This document shows, piece by piece, positions 36,275 through 46,204 of a DNA stretch of 64,000 bases. The notes below the pieces were generated by a model, which did no database searches, was not told where the DNA came from, and saw only the letters and a list, made by a program, of their open reading frames with translations. The first letter of the stretch is position 1. Every line of letters starts with the position of its first letter. Made by a program: the position numbers and the translations under genes. Source of the DNA: DRPG01 sp964655065 (lineage in GTDB: Bacteria; Myxococcota_A; UBA796; GCA-2862545); the NCBI GenBank assembly GCA_964655065.1, contig CAZZLC010000030.1:1-64000 (forward strand), given 5' to 3'.

Positions 36275-39200
36275 TCAGCGCGTGGAGATGCGCGAGAAGT
36301 CCGCGACGCTGCGGAAGATGCGGGCCACGCGAAGGAGCAGGCCCTTGCGACGTGCCCGCACGTCGGGGTCGTCGTCGTCGATCATCACGGCGTCGAAGAG
36401 CTCGGCCACCGGTCGTTGGAGCGTGAGGATGTGGTGGAGGGCCTGCGTGAAATCGAGCGCGGCCACCGCCTCGGCGATGTCGTCCTCGACAGCCTCGATG
36501 GCGGTGAGCAGGGCTCGCTCGGCGTCGTGGTCCAGTTGGTCGGCGCTCGGCGAGGGCGCGTCCACGTCGCGGGTGATGTTGAGCACGCGCTTGAACGTGG
36601 TCATCACCTCGGCGAACTCGGCCTGGCCGGAGAGGCTGGCCAGCGCATCGACCTTCGCGTGCCACACGACCGCGTCCGCCGGCGCGTCAGCCGCGAGCAC
36701 CGCGTCGACGAGATCGCTGGTGACGACCCCGTCGGTCGCCCACGCCCGGTAGCGGGCGGCGAAGAACTCGCGGAGTTGCTGGTGCAGGGCATCCGCGTCA
36801 TCGGGCGTCGCCCCCTCACCGCGGGCCTTCGTCCACGCGCCGAAGCGCTCGCCGTCGGCGACCACCGCCTCGTGGAAGGCCTCGATGCCTGTCTGAACGA
36901 GCTCGTCGAGGTCGAGACGCAGGCCGCGGTCCAGGGCCGTGCGGAGGATGCCCATCGTCGCGCGGCGCAGCCCCTGCGGGTCACCGCCCTTGGGGATCAT
37001 CCCGATGCCGAAGCAGCCAACCAAGGTGTCGAGGCGATCGGCGAGACCGACCGCGATCCCCTCGGCAGACCTTGCGGTCTCGTCGTCGGCCGAGCGAGGG
37101 AGGTAGGCCTCCTCGATGGCCAACGCGACCTCGGGGTCCTCGCCGCCGGCTTCCGCATAGAGCCTTCCCACGTGGCCCTGGAGCTCGGGGAACTCCCCCA
37201 CCATCTGGGTCACGAGGTCGGCCTTCGAGAGCTCACCAGCGCGCCGAGCGAGGGGGGCACGCGCGCCGACGCGCTTCGCGAGACGCTCGGCGAGCGCCGC
37301 CACGCGCTGCTGCTTCTGTCCCATGTCGCCGAGCCCGCGAATCCAGCGCATCGTCCCGAGCGTCCCTGCATAGTGGGAGAGGGGGTGTCGCAGGTCTTCG
37401 CGGCGGAAGTGCTTCGCGTCCTCGAAGCGGGCTCGCACCACCGCGGCATTGCCTCGGGCGATCAGCTCGGCGTTCCCGAACGGGTTGTTCGAGATGACCA
37501 CGAAGTGGTGATCGAGCTTGCCGTGCTTGAACACGGGGAAGTAGCGCTGGTTCTTCTTCATCGTCTCGACGAGCAGGCGGCTCGGCAGCGCCAGCAGGTC
37601 GGCGTCGAAGGTGCCGATGACCAGCGTGGGCGCCTCCACGAGGTGGACGACCTCGTCGAGCAGCTCGTCATCGACGATCGGGTCGGAGCCGAGCTCCTCG
37701 GTCGCCTTGGCGAGCAGCGCCTCGATCTGCGCGCGTCGGATCGCCACGTCGGGCTCGACCTGCCGGGCGCGCAGGCCCGACTCGTACTCCTCGATGGTGC
37801 GGAAGCTGAATCTGCGGTCGTCGGCGAGGCGATGGCCGACCGTCTCGTTCGTGAAGGGGAGCCCGAGGGCCCGACCCTCGACCCGCACCCCGTCGAACAC
37901 CACGTTGACCTTGTGCACGGCCCGGCCGAACGCCACCTCGCCGTGGGCCCACGTCATGGTGCGACCGGGGAACGAGAGCCCCTGGAGCACGCGGTCCAAG
38001 CCCTCCGACACGAGCTCGCTCGTCGCTTCGCCGCCCGTGGTGACCTCGACCGCGACCACCTTGCCCTTCGGCCCGTCGACGACCTGCAGCGCCTCGGGGC
38101 CCACGCCCTTGCCGCGCGCGAAGCCGAGAGCCATCTTGGTGGGCTGACCGTCGGCGTCGAGGGCCCGATCAGCCGGAGGTCCCGTGACGAGCTCCGTCTT
38201 CTCGTCGCGGCTCGCCGCGACGGAGGCGATCGTGACCGCGACCCGCCGGGGCGTCCCGAAGGTGCGGACCTCGCCGTGCTCGATGCCCTCGATCAGCTCC
38301 AGGACCCCGGCGCGCAGTCCCTCGGTGACCGGCTCGACGTAGGTCGCGGGCAGCTCCTCGGTGAACAGCTCGACGATCAGCTCACCCGAGCCTCTGGGCT
38401 CTGCGTCGTCGGGCACGAAGGCGACGGGCTCCGGAGCCTGGACGGGGGTGTCGTGCTGGGCCGTGCTCTCGTGCCAGACCTTGACGCAGGCGACGGCGAG
38501 GTCGCGCACCCGGCCAATGAAGCGCTGTCGCTCGGCGACCGAGATGGCCCCCCGGGCGTCGAGGAGATTGAAGACGTGGCTCGTCGCGATCGCCCGGTCG
38601 AAGGCTGGCAGGGCGAGCCCCTTCTCGACCAGCTGCTCGCACTCCGCCGCGTGCAGCTCGAACTCCTGGAATAGCCCCGCTTCACCGGACTCCTCGAAGT
38701 TGTACTTCGACTGCTGAACCTCGTTGACGTGGAACACGTCTCCGTAGCGAACGCCCTCGACCCACTGCAGATCGTAGACGTTGTCGACGCCCTGCAGCGA
38801 CATGGTGAGGCGCTCGAGCCCGTACGTGAGCTCGGCGGGCACGGGCTTGCACGGAATGCCGCCCATCTGCTGGAAGTAGGTGAACTGCGTGGCCTCCATG
38901 CCGTTGAGCCACACCTCCCAGCCGAGCCCCCAGGCTCCCAGCGTGGGACTCTCCCAGTTGTCCTCGACGAATCGAACGTCGTTCTGGCGAAGGTCGATGC
39001 CGATCGCCTCGAGCGACCCCAGGTAGAGATCCTGAACGTCGAGGGGCGACGGCTTCATGATCACCTGAAACTGGTAGTAGTGGCCGAGCCGGTTGGGGTT
39101 CTCCCCGTAGCGGGCGTCGCCCGGGCGCCGAGAAGGCTGGACGTAAGCACAGTTCCAGCGACCAGGACCGAGCGACCGCAGGGTGGTGGCCGGATGGAAG

Positions 39201-39298
39201 GTGCCGGCTCCCATCATGAGGTCGTGGGGCTGGAGGATCACACAGCCCTGCCTGGCCCAGTAGTTCTGCAGCTGCAGGATGACGTCCTGGAAGTTCAT
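36275..39298 (-). CDS. glyS: Glycyl-tRNA synthetase, fused alpha-beta chain
   Basis: This 1007-residue protein combines both subunits of the bacterial-type glycyl-tRNA synthetase. The alpha part (1 to about 295) contains the catalytic class II core: MNFQDVILQLQNYWARQGC, GAGTFHPATTLRSLGP and NPNRLGHYYQFQVIMKPSP. A linker of about 25 residues (DTPVQAPEPVAFVPDDAEP) leads to the beta part, which opens ELIVELFTEELPATY and ends in the DALR-like anticodon domain. The fusion is a single continuous frame. ATG at 39298 is the canonical alpha start. It leads a reverse-strand run with ppdK, a prohibitin-like gene and icd. Confidence 0.96.
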   Translation of the reverse strand: MNFQDVILQLQNYWARQGCVILQPHDLMMGAGTFHPATTLRSLGPGRWNCAYVQPSRRPGDARYGENPNRLGHYYQFQVIMKPSPLDVQDLYLGSLEAIGIDLRQNDVRFVEDNWESPTLGAWGLGWEVWLNGMEATQFTYFQQMGGIPCKPVPAELTYGLERLTMSLQGVDNVYDLQWVEGVRYGDVFHVNEVQQSKYNFEESGEAGLFQEFELHAAECEQLVEKGLALPAFDRAIATSHVFNLLDARGAISVAERQRFIGRVRDLAVACVKVWHESTAQHDTPVQAPEPVAFVPDDAEPRGSGELIVELFTEELPATYVEPVTEGLRAGVLELIEGIEHGEVRTFGTPRRVAVTIASVAASRDEKTELVTGPPADRALDADGQPTKMALGFARGKGVGPEALQVVDGPKGKVVAVEVTTGGEATSELVSEGLDRVLQGLSFPGRTMTWAHGEVAFGRAVHKVNVVFDGVRVEGRALGLPFTNETVGHRLADDRRFSFRTIEEYESGLRARQVEPDVAIRRAQIEALLAKATEELGSDPIVDDELLDEVVHLVEAPTLVIGTFDADLLALPSRLLVETMKKNQRYFPVFKHGKLDHHFVVISNNPFGNAELIARGNAAVVRARFEDAKHFRREDLRHPLSHYAGTLGTMRWIRGLGDMGQKQQRVAALAERLAKRVGARAPLARRAGELSKADLVTQMVGEFPELQGHVGRLYAEAGGEDPEVALAIEEAYLPRSADDETARSAEGIAVGLADRLDTLVGCFGIGMIPKGGDPQGLRRATMGILRTALDRGLRLDLDELVQTGIEAFHEAVVADGERFGAWTKARGEGATPDDADALHQQLREFFAARYRAWATDGVVTSDLVDAVLAADAPADAVVWHAKVDALASLSGQAEFAEVMTTFKRVLNITRDVDAPSPSADQLDHDAERALLTAIEAVEDDIAEAVAALDFTQALHHILTLQRPVAELFDAVMIDDDDPDVRARRKGLLLRVARIFRSVADFSRISTR

Positions 39299-39488
39299 CG
39301 CCGTCTCCGGTGTGGGCCGTAAGCCATCTGGACTGCTCTGCAACTGACCAGGCGCCCTCCGGCCGACGTTCGCGGTGACGGTGGACAGGATGCTCGGGCA
39401 TGGGTGCCTCGTGAGGGTCCGCGAGACGCGTGCGTCCGTAGCGGTCCCGCGAGCGTGCGGTGGTTACAACCGCCCGTCGGAGGAATCG

Positions 39489-40691
39489 ATGCGTCTGGTT
39501 GGCCTTGCCGTGCTTCTCACCGCCTGCTCGGGCGACGCAAGCGACGACGGTCCGGGTCCGGGAGGGGTCGATACCGCCCCGCCGCCCTTGTCGTTCGACT
39601 TCGTCTCGCAGGTCCCGGTCACCTCGCTGACGTCCGAGATCAGCGAGGCCGCGGTCAAGGCTCACCAGGCCACGAACTTGCTCCTTTCCGCGCAGCGCCT
39701 GATCGTCGCCGACGAGAAGGTGCAGGACGAGCTTCGCTCCTTTGGTGGGGCGGGCGAGGTTCCCCGAGGCGCCTTCCAGTGCTGGACGCGGCCCCAGTTC
39801 CCTCAGTGGACGTTCACGCTGACGTTCGGCGACGCGTGTGGTCAGTTCGACATCGAGGGCGCGGCCGGCATTCGTCGCCATCCGCAGCAGCAGCTGCTCT
39901 TCAACTTCCAGAACTTCGCCATCCAGGGTCGGGAGATGTCGGGCACGCTGGGTCTCGACACGCTGGGCCGGGCCGAGGACGTGCCGTTCTCCTTCGTGGT
40001 CTACGACACGGAGCCCAACGACCCCGGCCTCGACGCACGGACCGAGGTGGGGGTCACCCTCGGACCAGGCATACGGTCCGGCATCACGTTCGACGGCGGC
40101 GCGGCAGTCAGCTTCTCGAACCAGACCTGGTCCGTGTGGGGCACCTCGAAGATCTCCGGCGACGACGAGCAGATCACGGTGGTCCACGGCGCGCGGTCCG
40201 CCGCCGAGGTCGCCCCCGACGATCCTCCCGGGTCCGACGTCATTCGCTCGAGCCTCGACTGGCTCGAGTGCCGGTGCCCGACGTCGGGCGTCACCTCCCA
40301 GGAGATGCCGCTCGTGATCACCGAGGCCACCATCGACATCGACGATCTCGAGGTCGAGCCCGACAACATCGACGACCCCACGCTCACCGTTCCGGTCGAC
40401 GCGCGGGTCGACGGTCGCGGGATCCTCACCCACGTGGGGTGTGGCGAGTACGAGGTCGAGTACGAGGGCGAGCCGCTGCAGATCACGCTCGACAAGCAGC
40501 TCGTCTTCGCGGAGCTCCAGTTCGCCTGCGACACCCGGACCATCGACGATCCCGCGCGCTGCACGGCGTTCCAGCAGGCCCTGCTCCGGAACTCCGAGGA
40601 TCTCGTGGTGGACGTGACGGCCCGGGACCTGCTCCGCACGGCGCGGAACAACGTCGTCCTGCAGCTCGACACCAACTGGTGCTCCTACTGA
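39489..40691 (+). CDS. Lipoprotein of unknown function
   Basis: The 400-residue protein has a lipoprotein signal, MRLVGLAVLLTACSG, and a low-complexity mature start (GDASDDGPGPGGVDTAPPP) typical of surface lipoproteins. The rest is beta-rich with scattered cysteines (FQCWTRPQ, GDACGQF, ECRCPTS, HVGCGEY). No family was recognised. GGAGGA precedes the ATG. It is divergent from glyQS across 190 bp in which no feature stood out, and it converges on coaX with a 7-bp overlap. Confidence 0.82.
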   Translation: MRLVGLAVLLTACSGDASDDGPGPGGVDTAPPPLSFDFVSQVPVTSLTSEISEAAVKAHQATNLLLSAQRLIVADEKVQDELRSFGGAGEVPRGAFQCWTRPQFPQWTFTLTFGDACGQFDIEGAAGIRRHPQQQLLFNFQNFAIQGREMSGTLGLDTLGRAEDVPFSFVVYDTEPNDPGLDARTEVGVTLGPGIRSGITFDGGAAVSFSNQTWSVWGTSKISGDDEQITVVHGARSAAEVAPDDPPGSDVIRSSLDWLECRCPTSGVTSQEMPLVITEATIDIDDLEVEPDNIDDPTLTVPVDARVDGRGILTHVGCGEYEVEYEGEPLQITLDKQLVFAELQFACDTRTIDDPARCTAFQQALLRNSEDLVVDVTARDLLRTARNNVVLQLDTNWCSY

Positions 40692-41461
40692 CGGTCCTCG
40701 GAGGGGCGGTTCCGGCGGTACAGCCGGGCGAGGCCCCGGAGCGTCAGGTGTCCATCGACGACGTCGATGCGCTCGGACACGGTGGAGATGAGGTGGGCGT
40801 ACCCACCTGTGGCGATCACCCTCGCCCCCGGTAGCTCCGTGGCGATGCGGTCCACGATGGCGTCGACGAGCCCCGCGTACCCGTAGAGAAGGCCCGACTG
40901 CACGGCGTGGACGGTGTTCCGGCCGATGACGCTCGGCGGCGGCTTCAGCTCGACCCGTGGCAGCTGTGCAGTCCGGTCGAACAGGGCCTCCTCGCTGATG
41001 CGGAGTCCCGGCGCGATCACGCCGCCGACATAGGCGTTGGACCCGTCGATGCAGTCGAAGGTGGTCGCGGTGCCGAAGTCGACGACGATCGCCGGGCCCC
41101 CACCCATCGCGATCGCGGCGACCGCGTTCACGATGCGATCCGCCCCGACTTCTCGCGGATTGTCGGTTCGGATCGGCATGCCGGTCTTGATCCCCCGACC
41201 GACGACCAGGCACTCGACGGACAGGTAGCGGAGGCAGGCCTTCTGCACCGTGTAGACCTGACTCGGCACCACCGAGGAGCAGATCGCTCCTTCCAGGTCT
41301 TCGGCCTGGATCCGGGCGTGGTCGAAGAGCTGGAGCCACAGCGCGCCGAGCTCGGCCGTGGTGCGGGGGGCCGTGGTGAGACGCCAGGTGAACCGCACGT
41401 CGTCGCCCTCGAGGACGCCGAGCATCGTGTTGGTGTTGCCAACGTCGATGACGACAATCAT
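40685..41461 (-). CDS. coaX: Type III pantothenate kinase
   Basis: It phosphorylates pantothenate in the first step of CoA synthesis. The 258 residues match CoaX. The ASKHA phosphate motifs are MIVVIDVGNTNTMLG and VVDFGTATTFDCID. The substrate region reads YVGGVIAPGLRIS, and the adenosine motif is VIATGGYAHLI. The active-site stretch DNPREVGADRIVNAVAA is intact. GAGAGG lies just before the ATG. It is divergent from the retropepsin-TPR gene across 53 bp. No birA neighbour, the common partner, is present. Confidence 0.95.
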   Translation of the reverse strand: MIVVIDVGNTNTMLGVLEGDDVRFTWRLTTAPRTTAELGALWLQLFDHARIQAEDLEGAICSSVVPSQVYTVQKACLRYLSVECLVVGRGIKTGMPIRTDNPREVGADRIVNAVAAIAMGGGPAIVVDFGTATTFDCIDGSNAYVGGVIAPGLRISEEALFDRTAQLPRVELKPPPSVIGRNTVHAVQSGLLYGYAGLVDAIVDRIATELPGARVIATGGYAHLISTVSERIDVVDGHLTLRGLARLYRRNRPSEDRQ

Positions 41462-41514
41462 GGCCTCTCCCAGGCGACTCCACCGGGCCGCCGACCAGGC
41501 TACCGTACGGTCAT

Positions 41515-43524
41515 ATGACGTGCCTGCTGTGTTGCTTGGTCTCGTTCGCCCTCGCGAAGCCCAAGGCCTCGGAACCGCGTGAGTTCCGTGGACCCGATCG
41601 CAGCGAGGTCGACCTCCTTCGGCCGACCCGGGGGGCGCCGCGCATCTATGTGCAGGCGCAGCTGCCCGACGGCGAGCCCGGCCTGTTCCTCGTCGACACG
41701 GGCGCCGACATCTCGGTGCTCAGCGAGGCAGCGGCCGAGCGCCTCGGGATGACCGATCTCGAGGAGGGTGAGGTCTGGGGCCTGTCCGGCACGGCTCGGG
41801 TCCGCTTCGGAACGCTGCCGTCGCTCCAGGTTGGCGACATGCTGGTCACCGGCGTCCACGTGGCCGTCGGGGTGCCCGGCCTGCACGACAGGTTCGGCTA
41901 CGTGCCGCTCGACGGATTGCTCGGCAACAACGTGTGGAGCCGCTTCACCGTCGAGCTCGACTATCCAGCCGACCTGATGGTGCTCCACGATCCGTCGAGC
42001 GTCCGGCTCCCGCGGGGCTCGGAGCCGATGTTCTTCCGGGGCCGCGCTCACATCGAGACGCCGATCGAGCTTCGGACCGCCGGCGACCGGCCCACCACGA
42101 AGAAGCTCGTGGCGCAGGTGGACACCGGCGCGAGCGATCTCACCCTCTGCGCGGCCACGGGGCAGCCCTTCGAGCGGGACTACACGCAGGGACTCGAGAC
42201 GGTGCGCGGAATCGGCGCATCGGAGACCCTGCCGCCCTTCCGGTTCCTGGAGATGACCCGAAGAATACCGCTTTCGTCCGTCAACATCGGCGGAGCGTCG
42301 GTGGAGCTCGGCCTCCCGGCCCGGTGGATGGCCTACGAGAACCGGCGCACCTCGACCTGCGGCGGCGGCATGAAAGCGCTGATCGGGCACGAGTACCTCG
42401 CAGGACACCGGGTGTGGCTGGACTACCGACGCGGACAGATCGCGCTGCGGAAGTCGCGGCGGACGCCCCGGCAGCTCAACGGCCACGAGGTCCTGTACGC
42501 GCAGGAGATCGCCGCCCGCGGCCGCCCCGTCGAGCGAGGACTGCTTCGCGCGAAGCTGCTTCTCGGACACGGCGAAGACGAAGCGGCGATCAAGGAGCTC
42601 CTCCGCTTCGTGCAGCTCGGCCCGGATGGAGCGAAGCGAGCCGAAGCGCGCGTGCTCCTGGCGAGAGTCTACCGCCACCGGGGTGAACACGACCAGGCCT
42701 GGGAGCTCCTCGACGACCTCGACCCGGGAATGCTCGTGGACCAGAAGCAGGTGGTCGGAACGGTCAACGGCCTGCTCCTCAACGGTCGAGCCGCCGACGC
42801 CCTGATGCTCGCCAAAGCGGCGGTGGAGTCGCGGCCCGACGACGGCTGGGCGCACGTTGCCCATGCAGACGTGATGCTGTTTCTCGGGCAGACCGAGCGC
42901 GCCCGGACCTCCCTGCTGACCGCGGCGCGGCTGGAGCAGTACCGCGACGCGCACCTGCTGCGTCGAGCGCGCGTGGCGCTCGCAACCGGCGACCGGTACG
43001 GCTCGATGGCCCACATCCGCAAGCTGCTCGAGCTGTATCCGGGCGGAGGACCCTACCTTTGGTTCTACGCGATGCTGCTCGAGTCGGAGCTCGACACGGA
43101 GACGTTCCGCCTCGATCTGCGACGTGCGATGTCGCGACTGCACCCACACAGTCGGCCCTTCGACTTCCTCGTCGCTGCACACGCGATCCTGGGCGACGAG
43201 CCCCAGGTCGACCGTTGGCTCGCCGAAGGCCTCGCCCAGCACTGCGAGCCGATGGCGACGGGTCCCGAGCAGGACAACTGCACCGCGTGGTACCTCGCCC
43301 TGGCGTCTCGCCGGCTCGACGACGCGCTGGTCCGGATCGACCGCGCGCTCGACAAGACAGGGGAACGCGCCGATTTTCTCGACACCAAGGCGATGGTGCA
43401 CCTCGCCCGCGAGGAGTACGACGAGGCGCGCAGGGCGGCTCGGCGGGCCGCGCGGCTGTCGCCGGACGACGTCTACATGCTCTGGCAGGCCGAGCGAATC
43501 GCCGAGGTCACGCTGGAGCGATAG
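41515..43524 (+). CDS. Exported tandem retropepsin-like protease with TPR tail
   Basis: The 669-residue protein starts with a signal-like segment (MTCLLCCLVSFALA). Two retropepsin-type aspartic protease lobes follow. Lobe 1 has LVDTGADISVL (Asp61) and the flap-side GLLGNN (135-140). Lobe 2 has AQVDTGASDLTL (Asp203) and a weaker ALIGHEYL segment. Having both Asp residues in one chain would let it fold as a monomeric pepsin-like enzyme. The C-terminal half (about 345-669) is TPR-type helical repeats (ARVYRHRGEHDQAWELLDDL). Substrate unknown; partner binding through the TPRs is inferred. It ends in a 17-bp convergent overlap with lipB. Confidence 0.82.
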   Translation: MTCLLCCLVSFALAKPKASEPREFRGPDRSEVDLLRPTRGAPRIYVQAQLPDGEPGLFLVDTGADISVLSEAAAERLGMTDLEEGEVWGLSGTARVRFGTLPSLQVGDMLVTGVHVAVGVPGLHDRFGYVPLDGLLGNNVWSRFTVELDYPADLMVLHDPSSVRLPRGSEPMFFRGRAHIETPIELRTAGDRPTTKKLVAQVDTGASDLTLCAATGQPFERDYTQGLETVRGIGASETLPPFRFLEMTRRIPLSSVNIGGASVELGLPARWMAYENRRTSTCGGGMKALIGHEYLAGHRVWLDYRRGQIALRKSRRTPRQLNGHEVLYAQEIAARGRPVERGLLRAKLLLGHGEDEAAIKELLRFVQLGPDGAKRAEARVLLARVYRHRGEHDQAWELLDDLDPGMLVDQKQVVGTVNGLLLNGRAADALMLAKAAVESRPDDGWAHVAHADVMLFLGQTERARTSLLTAARLEQYRDAHLLRRARVALATGDRYGSMAHIRKLLELYPGGGPYLWFYAMLLESELDTETFRLDLRRAMSRLHPHSRPFDFLVAAHAILGDEPQVDRWLAEGLAQHCEPMATGPEQDNCTAWYLALASRRLDDALVRIDRALDKTGERADFLDTKAMVHLAREEYDEARRAARRAARLSPDDVYMLWQAERIAEVTLER

Positions 43525-44185
43525 CGCCCGCCGGGGCCGAACTGTCGACCACCGCACCGTCCCAGGCACGGCCGAGACGACGGGCGAGCGCGTCGGCAAG
43601 CGGCAAGACCCAGTCCTCGACAGGGGGACAGGGCTCGAGGTGGTCGGCCACGCGGGTCATCACGTCGGCCGTGAACCCGCAGGGACGCAGGGCCCCGAAT
43701 CGCGCGAGATCGATGTCGATGTTCAGCGCCAGCCCGTGCCAGGTGACCCAGCGCCGACAGGCGATGCCCACCGAACAGACCTTGAGGGGTAGGGGCTCGA
43801 ACGGCAACCACACCCCGGTGTTTCGGGCATCGCGCTGGCCGCGGAGTCCGTGCAGGTCGAGGGTGTCGATGACCGCGTCCTCGAGTCGGCGCAAGTGCAG
43901 GTGCAGGTCTCGGTCCGCTCCCTCGAGCTTGACGATGGGGTAGGCGACGAGCTGCCCGGGGGCGTGCAGGGTGGACTGACCGCCGCGCTCCACCTCGATC
44001 ACCTCGACGTCGGCTTCGAGTACGTCGTCGCCAGCGTCGCGTCCCCGGCCCACCGTGATCACGGGGGGGTGCTCGACGAGCAGCAGCCGGTCGCCGATCT
44101 CCTCCTCCGCACGAGCGTGGACCCAGCTCCGCTGCAGCTCGTGGACCTCGGAGTAGCCGCGACGGCCCAGCCAGTGGACCTTCAT
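43508..44185 (-). CDS. lipB: Octanoyl-[acyl-carrier-protein]:protein N-octanoyltransferase
   Basis: It transfers octanoate from ACP to lipoyl domains, the first step of lipoate synthesis. The 225 residues fit LipB. Motifs are LLLVEHPPVITVGRG, RGGQSTLHAPGQLVAYPI, the Lys region LKVCSVGI followed by RRWVTWHGLALN, and the conserved Cys in RPCGFTADVMT. ATG at 44185 overlaps the upstream stop as ATGA, which fixes the start against a much longer unrelated frame. No lipA is in the window. Confidence 0.93.
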   Translation of the reverse strand: MKVHWLGRRGYSEVHELQRSWVHARAEEEIGDRLLLVEHPPVITVGRGRDAGDDVLEADVEVIEVERGGQSTLHAPGQLVAYPIVKLEGADRDLHLHLRRLEDAVIDTLDLHGLRGQRDARNTGVWLPFEPLPLKVCSVGIACRRWVTWHGLALNIDIDLARFGALRPCGFTADVMTRVADHLEPCPPVEDWVLPLADALARRLGRAWDGAVVDSSAPAGAIAPA

Positions 44186-44670
44186 GGGTTGGCCGTCCAG
44201 CTCGCCCGGATCTCCACGCGCTCGCGGCCGTCGAACCGGACCTGGCGGAGCGCGTCGCGCAGGCACCCGTCGAGGGTGGCGCTCACGCCCGCGGCGACGG
44301 ATTCGATGCGAAGGCCGGGCACCGCGAGTCGAGGACTCGGCCCGAGCTCCAGGACGAGCGACAACGGCTCGGGCACCACCCCGTGGACCCGCGCCGCCTC
44401 GACACAGGCCACGATGCCCTCGCGGTGGTCGTCCAGCGCCGCATCGACCGCGTCGGCAGTCAGACCGGGCGCGGCAGGACCGAGGTGACGGAGCTCGGCG
44501 ATTCGGTCTCCCTCCTGGCTGACGGGCAGGCTCGCGAGCTCCGCCGCGGTGAGCTTCACCTTCGTGCTCGGCGCCTCGTCGGCCGCCCCCGAGCCGATGG
44601 CCCACCACGCGGCGCCCAACGATGCCATCGCGGCGAGCACGCCTCCTCCCCACCAGATCCCGGGCCGCAC
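44182..44670 (-). CDS. Membrane-anchored protein with AgmX/TonB-C-like domain
   Basis: The 162-residue protein has one N-terminal transmembrane segment (IWWGGGVLAAMASLGAAWW), a linker, and a C-terminal domain with two cysteines about 47 apart (IVACVEAA and LDGCLRDAL). That spacing, flanking strands such as LSLVLELGPS, suggests the AgmX/TonB-C type. GTG at 44670 is chosen because GGAGG lies 4 nt upstream, as at lepA. The longer GTG at 44793 would place a strong hairpin inside the coding region. It is coupled to lipB by an ATGA overlap. Confidence 0.65.
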   Translation of the reverse strand: MRPGIWWGGGVLAAMASLGAAWWAIGSGAADEAPSTKVKLTAAELASLPVSQEGDRIAELRHLGPAAPGLTADAVDAALDDHREGIVACVEAARVHGVVPEPLSLVLELGPSPRLAVPGLRIESVAAGVSATLDGCLRDALRQVRFDGRERVEIRASWTANP

Positions 44671-44731
44671 GAAGCCTCCACGTTCTGCCGCCTCGTAACG
44701 TCGCACGGCTGGCGACCCGGAGGGGAGAAGA

Positions 44732-44758
44732 GCACGGCCGGGACCATCCCGGCCGTGC
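44732..44758 (-). terminator. GC-rich hairpin, candidate terminator after the recA run
   Basis: Perfect 11-bp inverted repeat: GCACGGCCGGG (44732-44742), loop ACCAT, then CCCGGCCGTGC (44748-44758). On the reverse strand it follows the small gene downstream of recA and is trailed by a pyrimidine-rich CTTCTCCCCT rather than a true U-tract. Intrinsic termination is therefore plausible but not certain. Confidence 0.5.
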
Positions 44759-44844
44759 CGTGAAGAGGCGCCCGACCGAAAGCCGGACGCCACCTCTACG
44801 GATCGGGCAAGTGCCCGTCGACCCGCGTTCGGCGTTCCGGCGCC

Positions 44845-45138
44845 TCATCGCCGGTGGCTCGAGATGGGGCGGGGCTCGAACGGCAACCCGGCGCACGGCA
44901 CGCCGGGCGGTAAGCTCACGATCCACTCACGATGCGTTCGCCGCCACGCCCACCCCCCGAGCACGCGCGCCCGCGCGGCCCAGCGGCGGAACGTCTCGTG
45001 AGCGCCGTCGCGGGCCAGCGCCTCGGACGAGAACGGCCCGTGACGAACGCACCGACGCCCCCAGACGAGGAACCACCACCCGCCGTCGAGCTCGCGGAAC
45101 GGATCCGACACGATGAACGCATGATCAGTCGTCTGCAC
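44845..45138 (-). CDS. Small hypothetical protein downstream of recA
   Basis: This 97-residue frame starts at GTG 45138, 18 nt after the recA stop. It encodes a Trp/Arg-rich protein (DGGWWFLVWGRRCVRHGPFS, then ETFRRWAARARVLGGW). The composition resembles a short beta domain with a basic helix, but no family is recognised. There is no strong ribosome site. Overlapping frames on the other strand look like shadows. It may be the last gene of the comM-recA unit before the hairpin at 44732-44758. It could still be spurious. Confidence 0.45.
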   Translation of the reverse strand: MQTTDHAFIVSDPFRELDGGWWFLVWGRRCVRHGPFSSEALARDGAHETFRRWAARARVLGGWAWRRTHREWIVSLPPGVPCAGLPFEPRPISSHRR

Positions 45139-45156
45139 TGCTCACTTGTACAGCAC

Positions 45157-46194
<1,038 letters not shown>

Positions 46195-46204
46195 AGAACC
46201 TCCT

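Noticed and set aside
38682..41483. 933-codon reverse-strand open frame between glyQS and coaX
   Set aside because: Made of out-of-frame readings of coaX and glyQS and the antisense of the lipoprotein gene at 39489.
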